DNA of 64,000 nucleotides from Alternaria dauci (Eukaryota; Ascomycota; Dothideomycetes; Pleosporales; Pleosporaceae): the NCBI RefSeq assembly GCF_042100115.1, contig NC_091273.1:186001-250000 (forward strand). The letters run 5' to 3'. This document shows positions 23,486 through 33,865 of the stretch, in pieces; the stretch's first letter is position 1, and each line of letters begins with the position of its first letter. The position numbers and the translations under genes are program-made. The notes below the pieces were generated by a model that saw nothing but the letters and a program-made list of their open reading frames with translations, was not told the DNA's origin and did no database searches.

Positions 23486-25135
23486 TCAGAACTTCCAAGA
23501 CCATCCATCGTGGTTCAAAGGCTCCATCGCAGGATGTGCAGCCTCCGCTTTCGCATACTCTTCGTTAATCACCTTTCTCTTTGCCTCACTACGAACCTTC
23601 AACATGACAGGCATATGCTCACCCGGATTTCCAGGCATATCTCCAGGGTAGTCAAGTGGGTCAAGTGGCAACTCGACGTTTGGCGCTGGCACAATCTCAA
23701 ACGCCCACACTAGACGCATGATCGCAATCGCTAGGGAGCGCTCGGCGACATGATACCCGGGACAAATGCGTCGCCCGGATCCGAAAGCAAAATGATCGCG
23801 GTCTTTGACGTCTGTGGAGTTCTTGCTCTGCTCGCTGTTCGTCAAATCTCCCTCGTATCGTTCAGGCCAGAAGCGATCTGGCCCGACATGCCGGTTCGGG
23901 TCATGCCCGATGGCCCACGCGTTGAGTTGAATACGAGAGCCGGCAGGCAGACGGACGCCTTTGTAGTTCAGCTCCTTGGTAGTCATGTGCGGATGGCCGA
24001 GCGCAACAGGTGGGTGCCAACGCCAGAGTTCCTTCATCAGGTAGCGGACGTACGGTATTGACTCGAGGTCTTCGTACATTGGTAGACGATCTGCAACTCC
24101 AACGACAGCTTCGATCTGTTTGAGCGCTTTGGCCTGAACATGTGGAAACCGCATCATGGCCTCAAGAAACGACCATGATGACATCTTTGAAGTGTCTGCG
24201 GCGCCGATGATGAGCATGAAGGCCAGGTAGGCGGCCTCGGAACGGTCTTCGAATCCCATGTTCTTCTCATCCTGCAGTACACGAGCTAAGAAAGAGTCGT
24301 TCACTGTGCCCGCTTTGATAGCCTTCTCCACTCGCTGCAGGCGCTCAATGGACCACTTCATGTTGTCTTGGAATAGCGCTTTTGCTTTCCTCTCCCAGGG
24401 CTTGAGGGCAATGGGCAATTTGTCCAAGATTGGCAATATGTCGACAAGGTGGGATCCAGGGAGTGTTCCTAAGATCTGTTCCAGCCCGCTCTTGAAAATA
24501 TATTCTATCACTGGGTCTTTCTCGTCTGGAATATCCATGCCAAATGTTTGACTGGCGAATGCGCTGTACGTGTACCTGCCGATCTCGTTGAACAGCCCAA
24601 CGCTGTTACCAGCTAGCTTATCGTCACCAGCGACTTGCTTCAGGAACTTCGCGGTCTCAAAATGCAGATAGTCGATACCAGCATCGGCGCGTGTGACGCT
24701 AGTCATGCCTTGCAGGATAACTTTCCTCTGGTGTTTCCATCGTGGATGGCTGGCGTTCAATAGCAGCACGTTTTCTTGGTTGCATATCTGTTCATTGCTA
24801 ACGATCCAACGTGGGCGCTCCGATGTCGCGGCAGATGCTTTATCGAAGACGGCCTTGACGGCTTCGTCGCTGTTGATGAAGTATTGGATAAAAGGTCCAA
24901 CTTGCACGCGAACGATCTCGCCATGGTCGCGAGCGTACTGGCCGAAAAGCAGGTGCAAAGAACCTGTCTTCCCGAATCGGATAACATCGGTCGCGTTTCC
25001 CAGCAGCGGCAGGCCTGGTGGTTTCGGAGGCAATGGCAACTTTCCCCTTTCTTGGAGCCGATGACGCAGCCATGATAGAAGATAGACGACCGGAACTGTC
25101 AACAATGCTAATAATGGAATCGGTAAGAAGGCCAT
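23486..25135 (-). CDS. Cytochrome P450 (second of three)
   Basis: An intronless, complete 549-residue P450. An N-terminal membrane anchor (LLALLTVPVVYLLSWL) precedes the hinge LPLPPKPPGLPLLGN. The I-helix is LIIGAADTSKMSS (about 308-320), ExxR is ELWR (369-372), the PERF region is DRFWPERY, and the haem loop is FGSGRRICPG (451-460, Cys 458). All essential residues are present. It should be an ER-anchored, reductase-dependent monooxygenase. The overall pattern resembles the same O-methylsterigmatocystin-oxidoreductase/CYP2-like fungal group as the first P450, but the substrate is unknown. It is transcribed divergently from the Zn2Cys6 regulator, sharing a 333-bp promoter, an arrangement common in co-regulated fungal clusters. 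The lack of introns contrasts with the other two P450s here, so the three are not recent duplicates of one another. Confidence 0.93.
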   Translation of the reverse strand: MAFLPIPLLALLTVPVVYLLSWLRHRLQERGKLPLPPKPPGLPLLGNATDVIRFGKTGSLHLLFGQYARDHGEIVRVQVGPFIQYFINSDEAVKAVFDKASAATSERPRWIVSNEQICNQENVLLLNASHPRWKHQRKVILQGMTSVTRADAGIDYLHFETAKFLKQVAGDDKLAGNSVGLFNEIGRYTYSAFASQTFGMDIPDEKDPVIEYIFKSGLEQILGTLPGSHLVDILPILDKLPIALKPWERKAKALFQDNMKWSIERLQRVEKAIKAGTVNDSFLARVLQDEKNMGFEDRSEAAYLAFMLIIGAADTSKMSSWSFLEAMMRFPHVQAKALKQIEAVVGVADRLPMYEDLESIPYVRYLMKELWRWHPPVALGHPHMTTKELNYKGVRLPAGSRIQLNAWAIGHDPNRHVGPDRFWPERYEGDLTNSEQSKNSTDVKDRDHFAFGSGRRICPGYHVAERSLAIAIMRLVWAFEIVPAPNVELPLDPLDYPGDMPGNPGEHMPVMLKVRSEAKRKVINEEYAKAEAAHPAMEPLNHDGWSWKF

Positions 25136-25468
25136 GCTGTTACGCCCACTGTATGCATAGCTTCCATCTCACGGCCGTGGCTTCTTTAAATTAGACTGGC
25201 TGGTGCGACGTTGTACGAACGAGAGCGGACCTAGTTCTACCACCTGAAGAATTTCGGACATCGCATCAGATAGAGAGATCGTACGAGCAAGAGCTGTGAA
25301 GGTAGCAAGCGGAGAAGAATGCGGAATGTGGAGTGAAGTGCGGGGTCGGGAACTTCAGCACCGGTCGCTCCCGATCCGTTGCCATCTTCACTTGGTCTTC
25401 CGACAACCATAACCCATCACCCTACCCGAACCTACTGAGCGCTCGTAAGCTGGAATATATCCGAAGAG
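25136..25468. promoter_or_regulatory. Bidirectional promoter of the second P450 and the regulator gene
   Basis: 333 bases separate two divergent start codons. A CGG-N11-CCG arrangement lies at 25362-25378, with an inner CGG-N6-CCG at 25362-25373. Everted or inverted CGG triplets are the usual half-sites of Zn2Cys6 proteins, so this could be an autoregulatory site for the adjacent factor. A CGGCCG palindrome lies near 25172. Such short patterns also occur by chance. Confidence 0.3.
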
Positions 25469-28052
25469 ATGGCTACCGAAGATATTGTCACACCAGGAGC
25501 GGCCGCTAACGACAATCCGCATGATGCGTTGGTCTCGCCTCAAGCGCTAGCTCCAACTCGGCGGAAACGTGTATCACTCGCGTGTCGAAGTTGTAGGTCT
25601 AGAAAGACAAAGGTAAGCTTTGCTGTTTCAGGAGCCTCGCAACTCTTAGACTAGTATATTTCGATACCGCTTATTGACCTATGACGTTATCAGTGTGATG
25701 GCATTCAACCTGCTTGCTCGACGTGTCAGCACCTCGGCATCGACTGTGTGTATGCGAAAGCCCCTCGAGAGACTGGTTCTAAGAGAGCTCCTGGGTATGT
25801 GTTGAGACCTTGGCTTGAGTCGAAGCTGATAGCGATAGTCGAGCTCAGTCGATGCACAAAGTCAGAAGACTAAACCATCAGTTTCATGCGATAACCGAAA
25901 ATTCGGCAATGACCCGCCCTGATGATACTGTGGATGCTGCGATCCGGCGCTCTGATGTTACGGATCGCTTGAATGCCCATGCTGAAGCAGAACAAGCTGA
26001 CGACAGTGATTCTAACACGACTGGTGATATCTCAGAACAGGAAGCTAGTGAGGAAGTGCATGCAGCAAAGGTATTTCAGGATCAGCACGCATCCGAGTTC
26101 GGATACTTTGGTAAGTGATAAGCTATCACTATGTGAGCTCGTTTTTGATGAGAATAGGATTGTCTTCGAATCATGCATTCTTTCGATCGATATCACGTTG
26201 TTTCCTACGCTTCTTGCGTGGTGTGCCGCCACAGCATGGTCAAACCCAGCCTTTGACGACCGAAGACTGGAGCGAGGCAGACACATCGAGAGCGCACCAG
26301 ATGGGTAGCAGCCCCCAGTGTAACCCTGCGGCAACGCTCCCAGCCATTTCAGAGTCCTTCTCAATGCTTGACCGCTTCGTAGCAACTAGTGCAGATGTCT
26401 TCCCTTTCGTTAGTAAAGCGGCTTTGACAACGACTCTTAAGGAACTAGCCTTTGCGCCTCGTCAATCGATATCGAAGACGAAGCGAGCACTTGTCAATAT
26501 AATGTTTGCGTATTCGTGTTTGGCAATTGGAAATCTCCAGTGTGACATGTATTTCCAGCGGACTGTACGGTGTTTGACCCCCGAAACTCTCCGCAGTGCT
26601 AGCCTGGAACTTAGTGAGTTATTACTTTTTTACCTTTTCACCAAGTACTAACGAGACTCTCAGTTCAAGCACTATTGCTCTTGACGAGCTACCAACAGCA
26701 ACAGCAGATGCCTGTTAGCAGTGCGACGTATCATGCTTTGACGGTGAAAGCCGCATTTCAGCTCGGTTTGCAGTGTCCCTCCAGCTACAAAGAGCTTTCG
26801 CCATCAGATTCTGAGTTCAGGAAGAGGACATGGTACAGTCTGATCAACCAGGATAGGTATTCTTGCCACGATCCCCTCTTCGCCAACTACAAGCTAAGCT
26901 AATTAGGATACTTTGCATGTGCCTGGGTAGACCGTGTCTTATTCCACCACAACATATACGAACGCCTGGATTAGAGGATCCCAGACATACTCACCATTTG
27001 TCATCTATCGCGTACGAATATGAAGTGGAAAGTCTTCTCCAGCACAAGTATCAAACGTAAGACTCATTTATCAGTCCAGCGAATATCGAACCAACCGATG
27101 TCAAGCGAGCTATATTGCATTATTGCAGCCATGCTCAGCGACATGTACCAAGACAACATTGGAAGAGAGATATCTTTGAGCACATGGTCTTTGCTTGCAC
27201 TGAGATTGCAGCTGTACCAGCGATTCGAGGAGTGGCGCCAACATCTCGATCCTCGTCTGAGGCTCATCACGCCACAAGAAATTGGTACTGCTCTTACATC
27301 CCGGGTCAAAGAGGGTCGATTCAGGATCTCTCTAACAATGCACTACTATCGCGCTTTAATCCTGCTCAACGGACCAGTATTAAACAGTTGCTGGACATTG
27401 TTGTCAGCTCCTCCAGCCTAGATGATGCTGTCGAATCTCTGTTCGAGCAATGCGTGCCGACCATCAAGAGCGATTTTGTTGTACTTGAAAGTTTGAATCA
27501 TCTCCTTTGCATAATCTCACAAGCTGAGAACTTCATGGACCACAACAACGTTAGGTGGATCTCCAACCACGCCTGTAAGCATCAGTCTTATGCAGCGATC
27601 AGCTGTTGTTTAACTAACGACAAGCAGGTTCAATACTAGCCATGCATCTTTTCTGTCTTGCATTCCTTTACCACATCCATCCTGAACTTGAGATGAAGAC
27701 TGTCGCTCCGGGATCCAAGATCAAAAGTCTCTTGTGACAATGCCTTGATAATATGAGAGTACTACAAGGAACGAGCACATTGTTTCGGAAAGCCCGTGAG
27801 GCTATCGAACACTTCGCGCAGAAGCTAAACTCAATTTGTGAGTCATTCGGCTCGACCGAAGTTCCATCTAGTGCGCGTTTGCTAACAATATGTCAAGCAG
27901 GTGTTGGAGAGCTGTCCACGCCTGGCACTTCCGCCTCTGACATTGGGTCGTTCTGCAATCCTGCTCCTAGGCAGTTCGACTTCAGCATGAATAACGACTT
28001 CTTTGGACAGAATCAGTTCGACTTTCTACTGAGAGACGGGTTTTATATCTGA
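25469..28052 (+). pseudogene. Zn2Cys6 fungal transcription factor, apparently disabled
   Basis: Exons 25469-25612, 25694-25794, 25839-26110, 26158-26613, 26664-26856, 26907-27056, 27106-27574, 27628-27837 and 27901-28052 rebuild about 715 codons. The zinc cluster CRSCRSRKTKCDG...CSTCQHLGIDC spans the first intron. The middle-homology (Fungal_trans) region is evident from SSNHAFFRSISRCFLRFLR, GRP and RFRISLTMHYYRALILLNGP. Introns have clear GTRNGT donors and CTAAC branches. Two lesions are seen. An apparent one-base deletion at about 27383-27384 shifts the frame after codon 531. An in-frame TGA at 27735-27737 (about codon 632) interrupts LL-stop-QCLDNMRVLQ. Beyond each lesion the frame is again convincing. 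It would have been the pathway regulator of the neighbouring P450s. The lesions could be real decay, strain-specific or sequencing errors. The DNA-binding part is intact, so a truncated protein might still be made. Confidence 0.8.
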
Positions 28053-28070
28053 TCTCACGATGTTTAGATA

Positions 28071-29831
28071 TCAGCCAATGGTTATCACTGAAGCGACAAA
28101 GTGTTTATTGTTCGATCTCAATCTAATGCGGATACTGAAGTTCTTACGATGCACAAAGAAGGCACTCTTCAAGTACATTGGTCCCTGGCTTTCATCTAAC
28201 TCAATCTATGTGCACAAGTATTAGTGACATTTTGAGAAGGTGTGTCTGCAATGCTTACCTCGAACTTCCTCAGGAAGCTGGGAACGATCTTGTATGTTTC
28301 CAAGAGGCTGATGTTTCTCCCGATGCATGTTCTTGATCCTGCTCCGAAATGAAACATGCTGAATTTCATCTTCGCTATTTTCGCAGGATCCGCACCTTCT
28401 TGCTCAAGCCATCGCTCGGGTCGGAAGACATCCGCGTCTTCGCCGAACGTCTCCTTGTCCTGATGCACGACCCATGCATTACAGCCAACCACAACTTCCC
28501 CTGGCACGAAATTTCCCTCTATGGTGGCGCCCTATGGTGGTGTAACGCGTTCAAGAAGCAGTCCTACGGCAGGGTGCATCCGGAAAGACTCGTTGATCAT
28601 AGCATCGAGGTAGACGAGCTTCTTCGCAGCGGAGAATGGAACAACATCCTTTGCATCCGCACTCTCTTGAGCTGATTCAAAAGCACCTGAGGCCTCTGCG
28701 GCATCGATTTCCTCCATCAATTTCTTGTACACGCGTGGATTTCTCAAGAGATAGTAGAAAACACCGGACAGACTGATCGCAGTGCTGTCAGAACCGGCAA
28801 TGATCAAGGAGGCGCACATAGCGGTGATGCGATCATCAGTCATAAACTCTGGGTCCTTGTCCTGGGACTGCAAGAACCGTTGAAGAAATGTGACACCTGT
28901 CTTGCTAGAGGAGCCCTTTTCTGGGCTTTGTTGTGAGTTGGCCGATGCTTCTGCTTGCCTTGCCAAAGCAAACTCAATAATCGCCGCGTTGGGGCTAACC
29001 GGCCAAAGGCCTCTACTCTCGAGGAATAATTTGACCGGATTCTTGACAAGGAGACGGTCCCACCAGGGGTTCTGGCCGACGACAGTGCCATAGTCTTGGA
29101 ATGAATCGACCGTGGCAATAATGTCTGCGACGTCTTTGTTCTCTTGGACACCACCAAGTCGCTTGGACCAGGTGATTTCTCCAATGACATCGAATGCGAA
29201 GTACTGAATCCACGTAGACAATTGACAGATGCCCTGCCCTTTGACGAACAGCTCATCTGTGCGCCTTAGCCAATAAGATGAACAGCTGTTCACAAGTGGC
29301 TCGAAATCCATCAGTGTCGATAACGCGAAGGCATGGTTGACAGAGCGTCTCAGTCGAGCGTGATAGGTTTCCGATCTTGTCGAGAAGCTGAAAAGGGCAT
29401 GTATTAGCATCTATAGCCTCCCGAATATGAGGACAGATTGGACTCACAGGTTGTAGACTATGTTGCCTTTCTTCGAGACAGCAAAAACATCGTAATATCC
29501 ACTCTGTCGATGATCAGTCTCATCCACCGCGGCTATTGGTGTCATGAGAACTAAACTTCGTATATCCCTTGTTCAATCCGTAAATGCCCTGGATAGCAGA
29601 TGGCTTGCCAAATGACAAAACGTTGGGCCCTACTCGGACAACGTCGCCATACCTAGAATGCAAACTGGGATATGTAACGTTTGTCTGTCGCTTATATGCA
29701 TCTATCGCACGCCAGATATTCGTTAATGATGCCAAGAAGGGTCCAGGATATTTGTTGAGGCCTTTTTGGAATCTTTGCGCAACCAGGTAAGAAAAGAACA
29801 AAGCGACAAAAACAGCATAAGTGGCCCACAT
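28071..29831 (-). pseudogene. Cytochrome P450 (third of three) with an in-frame nonsense codon
   Basis: Exons 29557-29831, 29448-29501, 28259-29387 and 28071-28205 sum to 531 codons. The N-terminus has a membrane anchor (YAVFVALFFSYLVAQRF) and NKYPGPFLASL. Conserved parts include the I-helix IIAGSDSTAISLSG, ExxR in NESFRMHP, FRPERWLEQ and the haem loop FHFGAGSRTCIGRN. A TAG at 28532-28534 (codon 395) lies between ERVTPP and GATIEGN, where the family usually has Gly or Gln. The same frame stays open and conserved to the end, and no splice signal could remove the stop. CAG to TAG is a C-to-T change at CpA, the RIP context. A truncated product would lack the haem ligand. The family resembles pisatin demethylase/benzoate-4-monooxygenase-type P450s. 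It converges on the regulator gene with 18 bases between stop codons. Confidence 0.85.
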
Positions 29832-30083
29832 CTTGACAAGAACCAATGTTTCGATGCGGTGACGGGGATGCACAGACAGCAAATTCGTATTGACATCTAC
29901 AATATATTCAGGAGAATATACAGAGACTACATACAAGTATCCGTATGTTGTGACTGAGCAGAGCTGGCCATCATGTTCCGGCAGGAGTACTTATAAGCCC
30001 ATACACCTCAGAAGCTGTCCACCCCCCAAGGTCACTTCACCAAACTCCATATTAGCAGCAACCTCAACTCGTACCACTTCATC
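29832..30083. promoter_or_regulatory. Bidirectional promoter of the third P450 and the SnoaL-like gene
   Basis: 252 bases lie between divergent start codons. No specific element can be assigned. The spacing matches that of the other divergent pairs in this group. Confidence 0.4.
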
Positions 30084-30809
30084 ATGTCTACAGTTGATCG
30101 TCACACCTTGCCAGAAGGCTCTCGACCTTCCGACGCCATCCGTAACAATGGACCTGATGACCTGGCGTTGCAGCGCTGGAAACTACGCGAGCTGGCGGAA
30201 GGATGGCCCATGTACTGCGACGCATGCGAGTGGGAGAACTTCAACTCCATATTCCACGAAGACGCGCACATGTACACCACATGGAGCGGCCGCGTCCGCT
30301 ACAAAAAGTTTTTCGAAATCTCCAAAGCAGGTATGGACAAAGGCGCCTTCATCATGCATAGATGCGTCGGAGCTAGTACTGACATCCGACCGGACGGTAC
30401 TCGGGCTGTGACGAAGCTCAAGTCGACCATCACCCAGCGCTTCACTGTTGACGGCTGTGAAGTCGACGTGGAGTGCGATTGTCGCTTCTGTTACCTGTGG
30501 GAGAGGACCGACACTGGCGACTGGAAGGCTAGGCTTGTAAGGCACTGGTACGAGAAGGACAAGATGATCCCGGTAAACCCGAACAAAGTCCCTGTTTTGG
30601 ATGAAGCAAGATTAGCGACTTATTCATCCGGATACAAAATGCTTGCCTATGGCCAGGAAGAGACGATGGAGGGGATCAAAGTTCTCCACGGCATGCCAGG
30701 ACATCGCCGTGAAGATGCGGGGACGCCGTCTCGTGAGGCGCACGACAAGTTGTATCTCCAGTGCAAGAAGTGGCTGGACGGAGCACCCATTCGAGCGGAG
30801 GACTTCTAG
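30084..30809 (+). CDS. SnoaL-like (NTF2-fold) protein
   Basis: An intronless 241-residue protein. Residues about 25-175 have the features of the SnoaL/NTF2 fold: an early helix ([20 protein letters not shown]), then [20 protein letters not shown], the strand [21 protein letters not shown], and a C-terminal strand pair ending [15 protein letters not shown]. In fungal clusters such proteins act as small cyclases, isomerases or dehydratases (scytalone-dehydratase and SnoaL relatives), usually cytosolic. Acidic and His residues (D46, E50, H58, H92 region) are available for catalysis, but I cannot assign a mechanism. It diverges from the third P450 and lies beside the MFS and FMO genes, which supports a role in the same pathway. 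The frame is intact. The start gives the complete fold; no signal peptide is present. Confidence 0.82.
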   Translation: MSTVDRHTLPEGSRPSDAIRNNGPDDLALQRWKLRELAEGWPMYCDACEWENFNSIFHEDAHMYTTWSGRVRYKKFFEISKAGMDKGAFIMHRCVGASTDIRPDGTRAVTKLKSTITQRFTVDGCEVDVECDCRFCYLWERTDTGDWKARLVRHWYEKDKMIPVNPNKVPVLDEARLATYSSGYKMLAYGQEETMEGIKVLHGMPGHRREDAGTPSREAHDKLYLQCKKWLDGAPIRAEDF

Positions 30810-31826
30810 ATCGCTTCCACAAACATTGATTTACATAAATGTAGTTGTAGCTCAGCTTGCTATTTTCCTGTGGATAATTTCAGGCTGAGCACACGCGTTG
30901 AAACGGGCTAGTCTTAATCGGGACCTGGTGCCCCACCACCTCAAGCTTGAACTTGCACCATCCCTTTCCTCATTCCCCAACACTCTCCGCATCATCCTCT
31001 TGCAGTGCGCTGCTACTAATCATCTAGAATTACGCCACGGTTCTCTCATCTGCCTTCAACCTGGAGCGAACGTAGTCCATTGACTCCATCGTGCATACCT
31101 AGGTAGCTGCGGAAGCTCGCACATGCAGATCCTTGCCCTACTGCACAATCAAAAACATGATCAATGTCGCACGGCATTATCATTCCGACCATGCGGTATT
31201 GCCGTTCAGCCTGTCCTATCACTCTTCGTTCCTTAATTATGAGATCGTGGGTTGTATTAACTGGTATGCTTCTAGCTAAGATATGCACCCAATGGCACCT
31301 ACAGTATACCCAGATCCATTGCTTTATTCGAACGATTACGAATTCACTTGAATGTTTACGAAGGCAGTTTTGAGCAACAAGACTCACGTAAAGTGCCAGC
31401 AGGTAACGGCAGAGTGCTAAGAAACTGCCGATCTCCTCTTTGCCCCCACTCGACGTTCACCCGGCATCGCGACAAAAGCCTGACAAGCCACTTGGAAACG
31501 AAAACCACAAGGGCCGATATCCCCAGATGGCTCAAAGCGCCGTTAGTGAAACGCCACCTCCGCACTATCCACACTTTAGACTCTTTTCCAAGTCCGGGGT
31601 ACGACAGGCTAAGCATTTGGAGGCACTATCGGCAGATATTGCGACAAGGGGGTAGACGCACGAACAACGATCTGCATATCAGTCTGGATCAATGGCATGC
31701 AGAAACAGGAAGCGACAAAGACCTCCAGTCTTGAAAGTCCAACCTTCTTGATACTGCCCACTCATCGTACAACAACCGCTGCTTTCGTTGCGTCTTTTCA
31801 AATCTCCATCCCTCAACGCTGCCATC
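30810..31826. other. Intergenic region, no gene seen
   Basis: About 1 kb between the SnoaL-like gene and the MFS gene on the same strand. Open frames on both strands are short, have no conserved motif and conflict with each other. The distal part should hold the MFS promoter. Confidence 0.5.
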
Positions 31827-33643
31827 ATGCCTGACCTAACCTCGAGCCTCCTCTCCAACTGGAAATGCCTCGCAGCATGTACCCTCGTCTCAATGTCCCC
31901 TTTCCAGTACGGCATCGACTTTGGCGCCATCGGCGGCCTACAGGCGATGCGCGGCTTTCTCGAAGTCTTCGGCCACCCAGACCCCACCGTACCAACAGGC
32001 TACAATATCTCGACTGAGCGGCAACAGCTCATCTCATCATTGATGACGCTCGGTGCCTTCCTTAGCTCCTCGTTTGCGGGTGTTTTTGCGACAAAGTTGG
32101 GACGGAGACAGTGTCTTTGGATGGCTAGCGTGCTCTGCTGCGTCGCGAATATCGTTATGATGACTACGACGAGTATGGGAGGTCTGTATGCAGGGAGACT
32201 GTTGATTGGAATTGCGAATGGATGGTACATGACCTTTTCGCAGTTGTATATCCAGGTACATTCTCCCACCGCCCCTTCTCCACGTCTTCCACATGCATTG
32301 ACAAATAGCCTCAGGAATCCGCCCCAGCGCGCTACCGCGGCCTCATGATATCCGTCTTCCAGATATGGACTTCAGTCGGCTCCCTCATCGGCACCGTCAT
32401 CGACAACACAACACACGACATCGACGGCAGAAACTCATACCTCATCCCCCTCGGCACCATCATCATCATCCCCTTCTTCATGTCCATTGGCCTGTTCTTC
32501 ATCCCCGAGTCCCCCCGCTGGCTCATCCTCGTCGACAGACCTGCACAAGCGGAAAAGGCACTCCTGTGGATGCGTCCGCACCCGGAGAGCGTGGCGGGTG
32601 AAGTAGCAGAAATCCAAGCCGCCATTGATGCGGAAAAAGCGGTCAAGTCGAGCGCGAATTTCTTGGATATTTGGAGGAATCCCGTGGATCGGAGGCGTAC
32701 GTTGTTGGCTATTGTGGCGGTGTCGACGCAGGCAGCGTCTGGTGCTATGTTTATGATTGCGTATGGGACGTACTTCTTCCAGGTGTGTATCGCGCTTCCT
32801 GTATGTCTGACGGCGTGAAACTGACAGGGTACAGATGGCCAATGTCGGAAGTCCGTTCATGAACTCCTGCATCCTGACCTCCGTCGGTGTCCTCGCCATT
32901 ATGGTGAACAGCAGCATCATTTCCAAGATTGGCCGCCGCCGCGTCTTCCTCATGAGTGGTCTCACCATCTGCGGCGTTACACAAATCATCATTGCAGCTG
33001 TTTACCACGTCAATCCCGGTACTACCCAGACTGGAAAGGTAAGATTTCCTTATTTTCTCAAACGTCACTGGGCTTCTTCGTACTGACGTTTACAAGGTCA
33101 TCGTTGGCCTCTCAGTCGTCTACATCTGCGGCTACAACGGCATGATCGCCGCCTACGCATGGCTCACCGGCGGAGAAATCCCATCTCAACGCCTGCGTTC
33201 GTATACCTTTGGCATCGCATCTGCAGTTGGATTCGCGGGTGCGTGGCTTGCCACGTTCACAGCGCCGTACTTTATTAATCCTGAGTCGCTGAACTGGGGT
33301 CCTGAGTATGGTACGTTGAAGCTTTCCTCCGCACCTCCATCCCATCTAAATGCCAGGTTACTGACATACCTGTCCCCATGTAGGTTGGATCTGGGGCCCG
33401 TCGTGTTTCATCACTGTGGTCTGGGTGTACTTCTATCTTCCCGAGATCAAGAATCGCACGCTCGAGGAAATCGACGAGATGTTTGAGGCTAGGCTCCCTG
33501 CGCGCAAGTTCAGGAAGTATGTTTGTACCGGGAGGGTGTTGGCTGGGGCTGGGGATGAGAAGCTTGGCAGTGAGAAGGCCGGTAGTGAGAAGGATCAGGT
33601 TGTCCACCGGGAGGTTGTTGATGTAGGGGAGAAGGGCGCGTGA
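31827..33643 (+). CDS. MFS transporter, sugar-porter family
   Basis: Exons 31827-32255, 32315-32782, 32835-33038, 33097-33310 and 33384-33643 give 524 residues and about 12 membrane helices. Sugar-porter signatures are visible: FQYGIDFGAIGGLQ in helix 1, KLGRRQCLWMAS between helices 2 and 3, GRLLIGIANGW, YRGLMISVFQIWTSVGSLIG, PESPRWLI, KIGRRRVFLMSG, and the C-terminal YLPEIKNRTLEEIDEMFE. These place it with fungal maltose/sugar-type or quinate-type permeases rather than DHA drug pumps. It should sit in the plasma membrane and import a sugar or a polar ring compound. The start at 31827 was preferred to an in-frame ATG 39 bases upstream because it precedes MPDLTSSLLSNWKCL, a normal cytosolic leader. 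Beside an FMO and an SDR, uptake of a substrate for oxidation is possible. Confidence 0.9.
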
Positions 33644-33865
33644 GCTGGAAAGGACATGGTGGTGAAAGACTGCACGTTTCAGTGGCTATGTTTGTAGCTT
33701 GAGAAAATCGATTGCTGAGAACATGGACATGGAATACATGCACAATGACTGTCTATTGTCTGAAAACTGGTTCTATTCTCAAAAGTTCCCATCGTGTATC
33801 AGCGACTGTGCATCCCTCCCATACAACATCACCCAACAAACACACAACACCCATACACCTCCCAT

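Noticed and set aside
27305..27388. An alternative intron in the regulator that would avoid the frameshift (GTCAAA donor, CTAAC branch, AAACAG acceptor)
   Set aside because: It would remove RFRISLTMHYYRALILLNGP, the best conserved part of the middle-homology region, and uses a poor donor. It would also leave the downstream TGA.
28500..28560. An intron removing the TAG in the third P450
   Set aside because: No GT donor in range keeps the frame, and the flanking codons match the P450 family without a gap.
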